The notes under the pieces are model-generated. The model was not told the origin of the DNA, made no database searches, and was given only the letters and a program-made list of their open reading frames with translations. Shown piece after piece: positions 42,948 through 50,541 of a stretch of DNA of 64,000 nucleotides; positions within the stretch are counted from its first letter, which is position 1; the number at the start of each line of letters is the position of its first letter. Source of the DNA: Chryseobacterium gallinarum (lineage in GTDB: Bacteria > Bacteroidota > Bacteroidia > Flavobacteriales > Weeksellaceae); contig NZ_CP009928.1 in NCBI RefSeq assembly GCF_001021975.1, positions 1,612,001 through 1,676,000 on the forward strand. The letters are read 5' to 3'. The translations under genes and the position numbers were made by a program.

Positions 42948-44969
42948 TTAAACATGGTTATTGTTCACCGGTTTATGTTCCACTCCCAAGTGTTTTGCCA
43001 TATCAAGTGCTCTTTCCAGGATTCCTTTTTCCTGCGGATTGGCAACATTGTTCAATTTAAATATCAGGGACGCAATACTCATATTTTTGATGTCTTCTGA
43101 AGAAATTTTGTATTTATCTACCATTCCCATTACTTTTCCAATAATGTTTTCACCGTCTCCCAATAGGCTTTCTTTTACAATCTGTGCGTTTTCGCTGTGG
43201 CTTATGAACTTATCCAGTCCCTTTCCTGCAGAAACCTGCCGGATCACATTGTCAAAAAAAGTATTATCTCCACCTACAATATCAATTTTTGCTGATTTGA
43301 AGGCTTCGGCCAATACCAATGACTGTGCACCTGCAATATCTTTCTGGATGGCAATTTCAGCTAACTCCACTTCTTTTTCTTTATTCAGCTTCAGACGGAA
43401 TTCTTCGTGGTCTTTTCCGGCTTCATTCAGTTTCTTCATGGCTTCAGCTTTTTCAGTGATTCCTGCAGCTTCTGCCAATGCCTTTTCTTTGATCACTTCT
43501 GCCTGTGCAATTCCTTCTTTCTTCACAGCATCTGCCTTTTTCTCAATAACTACAGCCTCCACAATACCTTGTCTTTCTGCAGCATCTGCCTTCGCATGCA
43601 TCACCTGGGCTTCAGATAATCCCACTGTTGCCTCTTCTTTTGCTTTAGCGTCAGCAATGATTTTTCTGGCTTCTGCCTCTTTTTCTGCGGCATCTCTTTT
43701 CGCCTGTGCTTCGATAACATATTTCTGGGCATCTTTTTCCGCCGCCAGCTTTCTGGCTTCTGCCGCCCTGGTCTCTTCAATAAGTTTTTTCTCCGCTTCC
43801 TGTGTGGCCAGGGTAATTTCAACCTGCTTGTTTCTTTCAGCTGTTTTAAATGCCTCAAGGTCTTTAATCCCCTGCTGCTCTTCTACCACCGTCTTCTCCA
43901 TGGTAAGACGCTCACGGATTGCATCCTGAATGCTTTTTTTCTCAAGTTCTATTGCCTTATCTTTTTCAATCTGGGCCAGAGAAACAATTCTTTCTCTTTC
44001 AGTAGCTTCGAGAGCTTTGTCTTTTAACACCCTTTCTGTTTCTACCAGATCTGCACGTTCTTTATTTTTGGCTGCAATAACCACCTGGCGAAGTTTATTT
44101 TCTTCAGCGATCTGCAATTTTTCTTCTGTAGCAATCCTTACGGTCTCATACCTCAGGCGTTCCTCTTCTTCTACTTTTAATATTTCAGCATTTTCTCTGG
44201 CTTTTATATTGGCCACCTCCCTTTTCTGAGATTCTTCTTTTTCCGCCAATTGTTTCTCAAGCTCAAGAATCGCTTCACGTGCTTCTACATTCTGCTTGGT
44301 AATGGTTTTCTCTTCATCACGGCGTACCTGATTAGCTTTAATATTCTGGGTAGCGGTAAGCTCGGTTATTTTTTTAATCCCTTCAGAATCAAGGATGTTA
44401 TCTTTATCCAGTTTATCAATAGAAGTCTGTTCCAGATAGTCTATTGCACAGTCATCCAGTACATACCCGTTAAGGTCGGTTCCGATGATATCAAGGATTT
44501 CCTGACGGAATTCGCTTCTGGCTTCGTACAGCTCTGTGAAATCAAACTTCTTTCCTACGGTTTTAAGAGCTTCAGAAAATTTGGCTTCAAAGAGTTCTCT
44601 CAGGGTTTGGGCATCAGAAGCTCTCTGGCATCCAATGGTTTGGGCCACATTAATGATATCATCCAGAGATTTGTTGACACGGATAAAAAAAGCCACCTGG
44701 ATATCTGCCCTCATATTATCTTTGCAGATCAAACCTGCTCTTCCTTCTCTTGATATCTCCAGTTTCTTTACAGAGATATCCATAGATTCCATACGGTGAA
44801 TGATGGGGATTACAATACCTGCATTAAAGAACACCTTGGTTCCTCCGTAGCCGGTTCTTAAAATAACAATTCCCTGCACGGTTTTTTTATACATGGATAA
44901 AATCCAGAAGATAAGCCCGACTGACGCCACTACGGCAACAATAATCCCGGCAATTAAAGGTAAGTTCAT
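42948..44969 (-). CDS. Flotillin family (YqiK-type SPFH) protein
   Basis: Flotillins form membrane microdomain scaffolds. The 673-residue protein has an N-terminal membrane segment (about 5-26, LIAGIIVAVVASVGLIFWIL), an SPFH/band-7 domain (about 30-210, VRTGYGGTKVFFNAG-like start, ADIQVAFFIRVNKS, SEFRQEILDIIGTDL), then about 300 residues of Glu/Ala/Lys-rich coiled coil (EAEKKLIEETRAAEARKLAAE-type repeats), and a soluble end. E. coli yqiK lies beside yqiJ, an OB-fold protein, and the same pairing is seen here. It is the fourth gene of the PspA group, with a 111-base spacer upstream. Confidence 0.93.
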   Translation of the reverse strand: MNLPLIAGIIVAVVASVGLIFWILSMYKKTVQGIVILRTGYGGTKVFFNAGIVIPIIHRMESMDISVKKLEISREGRAGLICKDNMRADIQVAFFIRVNKSLDDIINVAQTIGCQRASDAQTLRELFEAKFSEALKTVGKKFDFTELYEARSEFRQEILDIIGTDLNGYVLDDCAIDYLEQTSIDKLDKDNILDSEGIKKITELTATQNIKANQVRRDEEKTITKQNVEAREAILELEKQLAEKEESQKREVANIKARENAEILKVEEEERLRYETVRIATEEKLQIAEENKLRQVVIAAKNKERADLVETERVLKDKALEATERERIVSLAQIEKDKAIELEKKSIQDAIRERLTMEKTVVEEQQGIKDLEAFKTAERNKQVEITLATQEAEKKLIEETRAAEARKLAAEKDAQKYVIEAQAKRDAAEKEAEARKIIADAKAKEEATVGLSEAQVMHAKADAAERQGIVEAVVIEKKADAVKKEGIAQAEVIKEKALAEAAGITEKAEAMKKLNEAGKDHEEFRLKLNKEKEVELAEIAIQKDIAGAQSLVLAEAFKSAKIDIVGGDNTFFDNVIRQVSAGKGLDKFISHSENAQIVKESLLGDGENIIGKVMGMVDKYKISSEDIKNMSIASLIFKLNNVANPQEKGILERALDMAKHLGVEHKPVNNNHV

Positions 44970-45080
44970 AGTTTATAAGTTTATTGTATGTAAATGTGTT
45001 TTTATATTAAAAATACTGGTAAAGAAAATCCAAAATATAATTGAGTATAATGAGGAAAATATAAAGCATGGTATTCGGTT

Positions 45081-45731
45081 TTAGGACCACATAGACTTTT
45101 GTACATAGTAAATTCTTTTTTCAGGTTCCTCATCTACAATCATAACTCTGGTACCGTGCTCCAACTTTATCCCATCTTTACTTTTTACCATCAGGGTCAT
45201 AGGATCGCTTCCGATAAAGACTTCCATCATTCCTATTTTCTCGTCCTGGATACCGGATTTCAAACGACCTTCCCTTCCCAGAAAATCGTGGGCCCTTTCT
45301 CCTTTATGGTTAATTTCCCTGAAAAACGGGTTCAGAGGTTTCAGAATAAGTCTGGTAAGCAATATTCCTGCAACCAGCAATGGAAATATTGCCAGGACTC
45401 CCATCCATACCGGCATTGGCACAAAATAATTGAGATAAAAGGATCCCAGCCAGGTAATCAGAAGTGAAAGTGTCATAAAATAGGTAACCGGAACGATATC
45501 CAGGTTCAGAAACTTCAGGAAATGCATCCAGGCAGACGGGTCGTGATCCGGAACCTGGAAATGGCCATCCGGGGCATCCGCACCGGGATCCAGATCGGAA
45601 TGAATCCCCACATCAATATCCAGCCCTGTCAATATGGTAAAAATCCAATAGATTACCGACAGTACCAGCAGTACACTCAGTACGGTATTCACCGGAGAAA
45701 ATGCGCCATTTAAAAATTCCTGAAAGGTCAT
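45081..45731 (-). CDS. NfeD/YqiJ-type OB-fold membrane protein
   Basis: The 216-residue protein has a membrane segment near the N-terminus (about 15-35), an Asp/Gly/Pro-rich soluble loop (IHSDLDPGADAPDGHFQVPD), two or three further membrane segments (about 78-130), and a C-terminal OB-like beta barrel (about 140-216, DFLGREGRLKSGIQDEKIGMMEVFI ... GTRVMIVDEE). NfeD-type proteins pair with SPFH proteins and modulate membrane domains; here the flotillin gene is the next one downstream. The start is 3 bases after the pspA stop, so they are coupled. Confidence 0.85.
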   Translation of the reverse strand: MTFQEFLNGAFSPVNTVLSVLLVLSVIYWIFTILTGLDIDVGIHSDLDPGADAPDGHFQVPDHDPSAWMHFLKFLNLDIVPVTYFMTLSLLITWLGSFYLNYFVPMPVWMGVLAIFPLLVAGILLTRLILKPLNPFFREINHKGERAHDFLGREGRLKSGIQDEKIGMMEVFIGSDPMTLMVKSKDGIKLEHGTRVMIVDEEPEKRIYYVQKSMWS

Positions 45732-45734
45732 AAA

Positions 45735-46442
45735 TTAGCCTTTTTTAAGTGTTTCTTTTAATCTGTTCAAAGCTTTTTCAGCTTCTGTATCATTGTTTTT
45801 TACGATAGCATCTATTTCTTCATCAATGGTTTTTCCGGATGCCGAAATATCGGAATAGGCTTCCGCCAATGCTTCCTGCTGCACTACCCTTTCCTTCAGT
45901 TTTTCCAGCATACTTACTGTACTTCCGGTGTCCATCTGGGTCATTTTCTGATTGATATCTTTGGTTGCTTCACTCACCTGCACTCTTGCTTTCAGTGTTT
46001 TCAGCTCATTTTCCCATTTGGCAATGCTTGATTTCAGGTGATTGATATTTCCCTGCATTTTTTCACATTCTGCAAAGAGTTTTTCATGTTCTTTTTGCAG
46101 ATGTTGTGCATTTTCCTGTGCTATGGTCTGCTTTTTCAAAGCTTCCTTAGCCAGCCGGTCCGCTTCAGTAGTTTCCACTTCTCCCTTTTCTGCTTTCTGT
46201 ATGATAACTACAGCTTTATTGTAATAATCATTGGCGGTCTGGTTTTCTGCTTCTGCCTCATTCTTTTTACGGATATCCAGCGCTTTAAGCCGGGCCAGCG
46301 CCTCTACGCTTTTTGCCAATTCTTCTTTCATTTCACGGATTCCCTGTTCTGTTAAATTAATAGGGTCCTCAAAGCTGTCGATCACAGAATGAATCTCTGC
46401 TTTTCCTATTGTTAATAGTCTTTTAAAAATGTTCATTGTCAA
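45735..46442 (-). CDS. pspA: PspA/IM30 (Vipp1) family protein
   Basis: PspA proteins are ESCRT-III-like helical proteins that coat and repair damaged membrane. The 235-residue product has the typical start MNIFKRLLTIGKAEIHSVIDSFEDP (a short N-terminal amphipathic helix followed by the helical hairpin), then long coiled coil up to about residue 160, a middle segment SEATKDINQKMTQMD and a C-terminal helix (DAIVKNNDTEAEKALNRLKETL). The longer frame has MTMNIFK; either Met may start. It is second in the group, 13 bases after the small Tir-chaperone-like gene and 3 bases before the NfeD-like gene. Confidence 0.93.
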   Translation of the reverse strand: MTMNIFKRLLTIGKAEIHSVIDSFEDPINLTEQGIREMKEELAKSVEALARLKALDIRKKNEAEAENQTANDYYNKAVVIIQKAEKGEVETTEADRLAKEALKKQTIAQENAQHLQKEHEKLFAECEKMQGNINHLKSSIAKWENELKTLKARVQVSEATKDINQKMTQMDTGSTVSMLEKLKERVVQQEALAEAYSDISASGKTIDEEIDAIVKNNDTEAEKALNRLKETLKKG

Positions 46443-46455
46443 TATCTTTTGTAAA

Positions 46456-46851
46456 TTACTTACTCATTTCAAGCATCTCATTGGTAAATTCTCCTACCAG
46501 AATCCCTAATGAATTGATAGAAGCCATTACTTCATTCTGTGCCATATTATCGGTTGGCAGGGTATCTCTGAAAATCACGCGTTTCCCTGTACTGTCCAGG
46601 ACAAATGCCCCATGAACGATATCCCTGTTTTTCTGCAGCAGCCTTAAAAATGTTTTTTCGGAGGGATTTTTTATTTCAAAAAGAAACTGTTCCATAATCA
46701 GAATGGAATCTGATATAATGAGAATCATGTTTTTTATTCCGTTGGATTCTTTTTCAATGATTAAGATTCTCTGAGCTTCATCTTCCAACGTGATGTTAAA
46801 CTCATAATCTAACAACCACTCTTTGACTGTTCTGAATATTTGATTTTTCAT
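46456..46851 (-). CDS. Small Tir-chaperone/YbjN-like (possibly YjfI-like) protein
   Basis: The 131-residue soluble protein has two helical ends around a beta sheet: VKEWLLDYEFNITLEDEAQR, ILIISDSILIMEQFLFEI, and NRDIVHGAFVLDSTGKRVIFRDTLP followed by a helix SINSLGILVGEFTNEML. The HGAFVLD ... FRDTL pattern is that of CesT/Tir-chaperone-like or YbjN-like proteins, and size and position also resemble YjfI (DUF2170), which neighbours a PspA homologue in E. coli. It is the first gene of the PspA group with a promoter box about 35 bases upstream. The fold call is tentative. Confidence 0.65.
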   Translation of the reverse strand: MKNQIFRTVKEWLLDYEFNITLEDEAQRILIIEKESNGIKNMILIISDSILIMEQFLFEIKNPSEKTFLRLLQKNRDIVHGAFVLDSTGKRVIFRDTLPTDNMAQNEVMASINSLGILVGEFTNEMLEMSK

Positions 46852-46886
46852 GATGGCTGGTTTAGTTATTCTATAATTCTTTCACA

Positions 46887-46917
46887 CAAATATAAAATAA
46901 AATTTTCAAATTGCAAA
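46887..46917 (-). promoter_or_regulatory. Promoter of the PspA-flotillin gene group
   Basis: On the minus strand TTTG (46914-46917) and TATATTTG (46887-46894) are separated by 19 bases, a good Bacteroidota promoter, with a leader of about 30 bases. The -33 element overlaps TTGCAAAT at 46911-46918. Confidence 0.75.
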
Positions 46918-46959
46918 TATTTTTAGCATTTGTTTATTTAAGATTCTCTATATTTGCAA
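46911..46959. promoter_or_regulatory. Inverted TTGCAAAT / ATTTGCAA pair between divergent promoters
   Basis: TTGCAAAT at 46911-46918 and its reverse complement ATTTGCAA at 46952-46959 each overlap a promoter element: the -33 of the psp-group promoter and the -7 of the XRE gene. They are candidate operators for the XRE regulator. Confidence 0.5.
46929..46956 (+). promoter_or_regulatory. Promoter of the XRE regulator gene
   Basis: TTTG (46929-46932) and TATATTTG (46949-46956) with a 16-base spacer. The expected start gives a leader of about 14 bases to ATG 46975. Confidence 0.75.
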
Positions 46960-46974
46960 AAAGGATTAGACAAG

Positions 46975-47610
46975 ATGAGCTTTTTTGGGACTAATATTAA
47001 GAAAATAAGACAGGTTAAAGGATTGAGTCAGAAGGCTTTTGCTGATTTATTCGATTTAAACAGGGGAGTCATAAGCTCTTATGAAGAAGGAAGAGCCGAG
47101 CCCAAAATCGAAACCATATTGAAGGTAGCCAGTCATTTCAACCTTGATCTTGACAAATTATTGACAGAAACACTGCAGGTAAACCAATTAGCAAGTGTTT
47201 CCGATATTGATCAACTCATGTTATTCCCGGAAATAGCAATACAAAACACAAAGAAAACAAAGACTGCAAAAGAAGAAGATTCTCCGAACGCCACCATTTT
47301 GCAAAAAATATTAGCAAGTGTAGATCTGGTATATGAATTCACTCCGGAAAAGCAACTGCTTCCACACTATCAATATGGTGATATTTTATTTTTGAATAAG
47401 ACTGATCCTGCAAAGGAACCGATTCATAACCTTCTGATCTATGTAGACGGAAATCTAAAACAGATAACTGAAAATCAAGCAACTAACGCTAAAAATTGTG
47501 AAACTTATAAAATTGCAGGCTATGTTTCCATGGCAGAAAAGAATATTTTCACAACAATTTTTGAAAGATTAGAAAACCTTGAAAGAAAGACAAAAACGAA
47601 CAAGTCTTAA
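46975..47610 (+). CDS. XRE-family regulator with LexA-like C-terminal fold
   Basis: The product (211 aa from ATG 46975, MSFFGTNIKKIRQ) has an N-terminal helix-turn-helix of the XRE type (about 1-60, GLSQKAFADLFDLNRGVISSYEEGRAEP). The C-terminal part (about 105-195) looks like the beta-rich LexA/signal-peptidase (S24) fold with LLPHYQYGDILFLNKT, but the catalytic Ser of the usual SM.P motif is not there, so self-cleavage is unlikely. It is divergent from the PspA group, sharing a 123-base intergenic region with promoters in both directions, so it probably controls that group and itself. The longer start at 46954 lies inside the promoter. Confidence 0.82.
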   Translation: MSFFGTNIKKIRQVKGLSQKAFADLFDLNRGVISSYEEGRAEPKIETILKVASHFNLDLDKLLTETLQVNQLASVSDIDQLMLFPEIAIQNTKKTKTAKEEDSPNATILQKILASVDLVYEFTPEKQLLPHYQYGDILFLNKTDPAKEPIHNLLIYVDGNLKQITENQATNAKNCETYKIAGYVSMAEKNIFTTIFERLENLERKTKTNKS

Positions 47611-47730
47611 AAGTTGGAGCTGAGCATAATTGCGACCTAGAAGATGTGATAGATTTAGTACATCCAATTATAAAACGCAAAATTTCACCACTTTGTACTG
47701 ATCCTGTCTCCTCCCGGAGCTAAATAAAAA

Positions 47731-47758
47731 TCCCTCCATAAACAAATTACGGAGGGAC
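47731..47758 (-). terminator. Terminator of the first tRNA set
   Basis: Minus-strand stem TCCCTCCGTAA / TTTATGGAGGGA followed by TTTTTATTT, just downstream of the tRNA-Leu(UAA) gene. Confidence 0.75.
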
Positions 47759-47761
47759 TTG

Positions 47762-47845
47762 TACCCCAGGCGGGACTTGAACCCGCACACCAAAAGAGGT
47801 ACAGGATTTTAAGTCCTGCGTGTCTACCAGTTCCACCACCAGGGC
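47762..47845 (-). tRNA. tRNA-Leu(UAA), copy 1
   Basis: The minus strand reads GCCCTGGTGGTGGAACTGG at the 5' end, anticodon loop CTTAAAA (anticodon TAA) between GCAGGA and TCCTGT, a long variable arm (TACCTCTTTTGGTG), and T arm GCGGGTTCAAGTCCCGC. It is 84 bases with a G-U-rich acceptor stem, discriminator A and no encoded CCA. It differs from copy 2 by one paired change in the variable arm. Confidence 0.95.
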
Positions 47846-47855
47846 ATGGCTGTGG

Positions 47856-47904
47856 GCGAAAAAAAAAGATTCAAACCTAAGTTTAAACCTTTGAGCTATT
47901 TCGC
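47856..47904 (-). pseudogene. Decayed tRNA-Gly remnant
   Basis: The 49 bases keep the start GCGAAATAGCTCA and the end TTTGAATCTTTTTTTTTCGC of tRNA-Gly(GCC), in the same place relative to its Leu neighbours as the intact gene at 48201-48273. The D arm and anticodon arm are mostly deleted and the T arm has changes, so it cannot fold as a tRNA. Confidence 0.8.
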
Positions 47905-47908
47905 ATAG

Positions 47909-47990
47909 TGCGGATGAAGGGACTCGAACCCCCACGCCTCACGGCACCAGATCCTAAGTCTGGCGTGGCTACCAATTACACCACATCCGC
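47909..47990 (-). tRNA. tRNA-Leu(UAG), copy 1
   Basis: Acceptor GCGGATG / CATCCGC pairs perfectly; anticodon loop CTTAGGA (anticodon TAG) lies in CCAGA/TCTGG; a class II variable arm (TGCCGTGAGGCG) and T arm GGGGGTTCGAGTCCCT-like follow. 82 bases, discriminator A, no encoded CCA. Confidence 0.95.
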
Positions 47991-48076
47991 TGGTTATAAT
48001 CTGCTTTCACAGATTCAGATTAATTTCTTACAAAGATAAGAAATTCTATTTAAAGAACAGTCTCTATAAAACAAAA

Positions 48077-48103
48077 AACCCTCCGTACGACAATACAGAG
48101 GGC
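48077..48103 (-). terminator. Terminator of the second tRNA set
   Basis: Minus-strand stem CCCTCTGTA / TACGGAGGG followed by TTTTTTGTTTT, downstream of tRNA-Leu(UAA) copy 2. Confidence 0.75.
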
Positions 48104-48107
48104 TTTG

Positions 48108-48191
48108 TACCCCAGGCGGGACTTGAACCCGCACGCCAAAAGAGGCACAGGATTTTAAGTCCTGCGTGTCTACCAGTTCCACCACCAGGGC
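48108..48191 (-). tRNA. tRNA-Leu(UAA), copy 2
   Basis: Same length and structure as copy 1, anticodon TAA. The variable arm reads TGCCTCTTTTGGCG here and TACCTCTTTTGGTG in copy 1, so an A-U pair has become a G-C pair by two matching changes. Confidence 0.95.
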
Positions 48192-48200
48192 ATGGTGTGG

Positions 48201-48273
48201 AGCGAAAAACGGGATTCGAACCCGCGACCCCAACCTTGGCAAGGTTGTGCTCTACCAGCTGAGCTATTTTCGC
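48201..48273 (-). tRNA. tRNA-Gly(GCC)
   Basis: Acceptor GCGAAAA / TTTTCGC, D arm AGCTCAGCTGGTAGAGCA, anticodon loop CTTGCCAAG (anticodon GCC), T arm GCGGGTTCGAATCCCGT. 73 bases, discriminator T, and CCA follows directly in the DNA (48198-48200 on the plus strand reads TGG). Confidence 0.96.
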
Positions 48274-48277
48274 ATAG

Positions 48278-48359
48278 TGCGGATGAAGGGACTCGAACCC
48301 CCACGCCTCACGGCACCAGATCCTAAGTCTGGCGTGGCTACCAATTACACCACATCCGC
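48278..48359 (-). tRNA. tRNA-Leu(UAG), copy 2
   Basis: Identical by eye to copy 1 over the full 82 bases, with anticodon TAG. It is the first gene of the second tRNA set in transcription order. Confidence 0.95.
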
Positions 48360-48537
48360 TGGTTTTTTATTTTGTAAGTTTTAAAGAGCTTGCTTCGTTT
48401 TTGTGAGTGCAAATATAGGACAAATTCCGTTACCTCCAAACTTTTCAAGGAAAAAAATTAAAATTTCCAGATTTTTTTTTCACGGCATCGTTTATTACAA
48501 TTCATTTTCTTACTTTTACATCGTTAATATTTATGAT

Positions 48538-48915
48538 ATGGAATTACAAGGAACGGTAAAGAAACTTTTTGATGCTCAAACATTTGCGAGCGGGTTTCAA
48601 AAAAGAGAAATGGTTATTTTGACCCAGGAACAGTATCCACAGCCGATAAACATAGAATTCTTATCTGATAAAATCAGTTTATTAGATAACCTGAAAGAAG
48701 GAGAAAACGTAAAGGTAGGAATCAACATCAGAGGAAGAGAATGGGTTTCCCCACAAGGTGAAACTAAATATTTCAACTCTATTACAGGATGGAGAGTAGA
48801 AAAAGTTTTTGACAATGCATCAGAACCTACTCAGGCTACCCCTCAGCAATCTGCATCTCCAGTGTCTAATGAGAATCCGTTTGCCGGAGATGACGATGAT
48901 GATTTGCCTTTTTAA
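48538..48915 (+). CDS. DUF3127 protein with SSB-like acidic C-terminal tip
   Basis: The start at 48538 (MELQGTVKKLFDAQ) is the family start; the frame from 48403 has a translated A/T-rich leader. The 125-residue product has an OB-like beta-rich domain (residues 1-85, with QKREMVILTQEQYPQ, NVKVGINIRGREW, FNSITGWRVEKV), a Gln/Pro/Ser linker, and ends NPFAGDDDDDLPF. DUF3127 is a Bacteroidota family of unknown role. The tail closely resembles the DDDIPF tip by which single-stranded DNA-binding proteins recruit partners, so a nucleic-acid-related role is plausible. Confidence 0.88.
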   Translation: MELQGTVKKLFDAQTFASGFQKREMVILTQEQYPQPINIEFLSDKISLLDNLKEGENVKVGINIRGREWVSPQGETKYFNSITGWRVEKVFDNASEPTQATPQQSASPVSNENPFAGDDDDDLPF

Positions 48916-48937
48916 TTAAAGAATAAAGATCAAATAT

Positions 48938-48967
48938 AAATCCTGCTTGCTAAGTGGGATTTTTTTT
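48938..48967 (+). terminator. Terminator between DUF3127 gene and aat
   Basis: AAATCC / GGATTT with an internal CTT/AAG pairing and a following run of T, ending six bases before the aat start codon. Confidence 0.55.
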
Positions 48968-48973
48968 CTAAAA

Positions 48974-49627
48974 ATGGTCCGATTAGATAAAAACGAGATT
49001 TCTTTTCCCGATCCTGAGCTGTATGACGGTCATGAAGGGCTAATTGCTTTTGGGGGCGACCTTTCTGTGGAACGTATTTGGTTTGCTTATCAATTGGGGA
49101 TATTCCCATGGTATAATCCCGGGGAAGAAATTCTATGGTGGAGCCCTGATCCAAGATTTGTCTTATATCCGGATGAAATAAAAATTTCAAAATCGATGAG
49201 AAAAATTCTCAACAAGAATGTTTTCTCTTTTTCTCAGAACAAAAATTTCAGGGAAGTGATCAAAAACTGCCAGCAATCTGAACGTAAGGGGCAAAACGGC
49301 ACATGGCTTTCTGACGAACTCATGAACTCTTTTATTCAGCTGCATGAGTATGGACTGGCAAAAAGTATTGAAGTATGGCAGGACGGAGAACTTGTGGGAG
49401 GTTTTTATGGTTTACAGATTGGAAATCTTTTCTGTGGGGAAAGCATGTTTGCTAAAGTAAGCAATGCTTCCAAAGCAGGATTTATCCATTTTGTGGAAAG
49501 CAATAAAAACAACCTGGAACTCATTGACTGCCAGTCGCATACTGATCACCTGGAAAGTTTAGGCGCCAGAATGATTCCTAAGCAGGAATTTTTAAAAATC
49601 TTACACGAAAATAATGAACGCAGATAA
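48974..49627 (+). CDS. aat: Leucyl/phenylalanyl-tRNA-protein transferase Aat
   Basis: Aat adds Leu or Phe from charged tRNA to proteins with N-terminal Arg or Lys, marking them for ClpAP. The 217-residue protein has the family pattern FPDPELYDGHEGLIAFGGDL near the N-terminus, GIFPWYNPGEEILWWSPDPR, then GTWLSDELMNSFIQLHEYGLA, GELVGGFYGLQIGNLFCGESMF and NLELIDCQSHTDHLESLGA. Start ATG 48974 (MVRLDKNEISF). The stop overlaps the start of the EamA gene by 14 bases. Confidence 0.96.
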   Translation: MVRLDKNEISFPDPELYDGHEGLIAFGGDLSVERIWFAYQLGIFPWYNPGEEILWWSPDPRFVLYPDEIKISKSMRKILNKNVFSFSQNKNFREVIKNCQQSERKGQNGTWLSDELMNSFIQLHEYGLAKSIEVWQDGELVGGFYGLQIGNLFCGESMFAKVSNASKAGFIHFVESNKNNLELIDCQSHTDHLESLGARMIPKQEFLKILHENNERR

Positions 49628-50501
49628 AGAAAAATGGGTTCTTCTGATCATCCTGAGTATTATCTGGGGATCATCTTTTATTTTGATTAAAAAATCGCTG
49701 GAACATTTCAATCCTTTTCAGGTAGGAGGACTAAGGGTTCTTATTGCAGGAATTATTTTAATGCCCATTGCAATTTCCAACTACAAACTTTTTCCTAAAA
49801 AGCACTTAAAGTGGCTTATTCTAGCTGCTTTTACGGGAAACTTTATTCCCATGTTTTTATTTCCTATTGCAGAAACGGAGGTTAGCAGCAGTATTGCGGG
49901 GATAATCAATTCTATGATGCCTATTTTTGTGATTATTGTAGGAGCGTTGGTCTGGAAATTTGAAACGACCAGAAAGCAAATTATAGGAACATTAATAAGC
50001 TTTACAGGAGTCTGTATCCTTGCCTTTGGAGGAGGAACCAACGCAACTTTTAAATTGATTCCGATACTCCTGCTGTTATTGGCCACCTTATGTTATGCAT
50101 TGAGTACGACAACGGTAAAATCTAAACTGATGGAAGTTTCTTCCACGATTTTATCTGCTTTTGTGTTTTCATTTGTATTGCTTTTTCCTTCTATTATTGC
50201 CTTGACCTGTACCGGATTTTTTTCTGAGTTCACCTTTTCCAAAGACAATATGCTGGGGTTAATGTTTGTCAGCCTGCTTTCCATTTTCGGAACCGGTCTG
50301 GCGATGATGATGAATTACCGTCTGCTGAAAGTCTCTACTCCGCTTTTTGCTTCCACTGTTACTCTGGTTATGCCTATTGTAGCGATTATCTGGGGAATTA
50401 TAGATGGTGAAAAGTTAACTTATATGCAGTTTGCTGGTGCCGGAGTGATCATAGCCGGGCTGATCTTTTTAAGAACAAATTCTTCTGCTGCAAAAAAATA
50501 A
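49614..50501 (+). CDS. EamA family (DMT superfamily) transporter
   Basis: The 295-residue protein has ten membrane segments in two EamA repeats: the first begins VLLIILSIIWGSSFILIKKSLEHF, the second (about 150 onward) ends MPIVAIIWGIIDGEKL. DMT transporters export amino acids, metabolites or drugs; the substrate here is unknown. It overlaps aat by 14 bases, so the two genes are coupled in translation. A hairpin terminator follows immediately. Confidence 0.92.
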   Translation: MNADKEKWVLLIILSIIWGSSFILIKKSLEHFNPFQVGGLRVLIAGIILMPIAISNYKLFPKKHLKWLILAAFTGNFIPMFLFPIAETEVSSSIAGIINSMMPIFVIIVGALVWKFETTRKQIIGTLISFTGVCILAFGGGTNATFKLIPILLLLLATLCYALSTTTVKSKLMEVSSTILSAFVFSFVLLFPSIIALTCTGFFSEFTFSKDNMLGLMFVSLLSIFGTGLAMMMNYRLLKVSTPLFASTVTLVMPIVAIIWGIIDGEKLTYMQFAGAGVIIAGLIFLRTNSSAAKK

Positions 50502-50522
50502 ATCCTGCATTGCTGCAGGATT
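50501..50522. terminator. Bidirectional terminator
   Basis: Stem AATCCTGCA / TGCAGGATT, between the converging EamA and TPR genes and followed by a T-rich stretch on the plus strand. Confidence 0.75.
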
Positions 50523-50541
50523 CTTTATTGAGATATAAAAG

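Noticed and set aside
42961..43929. 322-codon open frame on the plus strand
   Set aside because: It is antisense to the flotillin coiled coil; the Ala/Ser/Phe-rich product mirrors the Glu/Ala/Lys codons of the real gene.
47747..48384. Short frames with products such as VVELVDTQDLKSC
   Set aside because: They are translations of the tRNA genes; the same peptide appears twice only because the tRNA cluster is duplicated.
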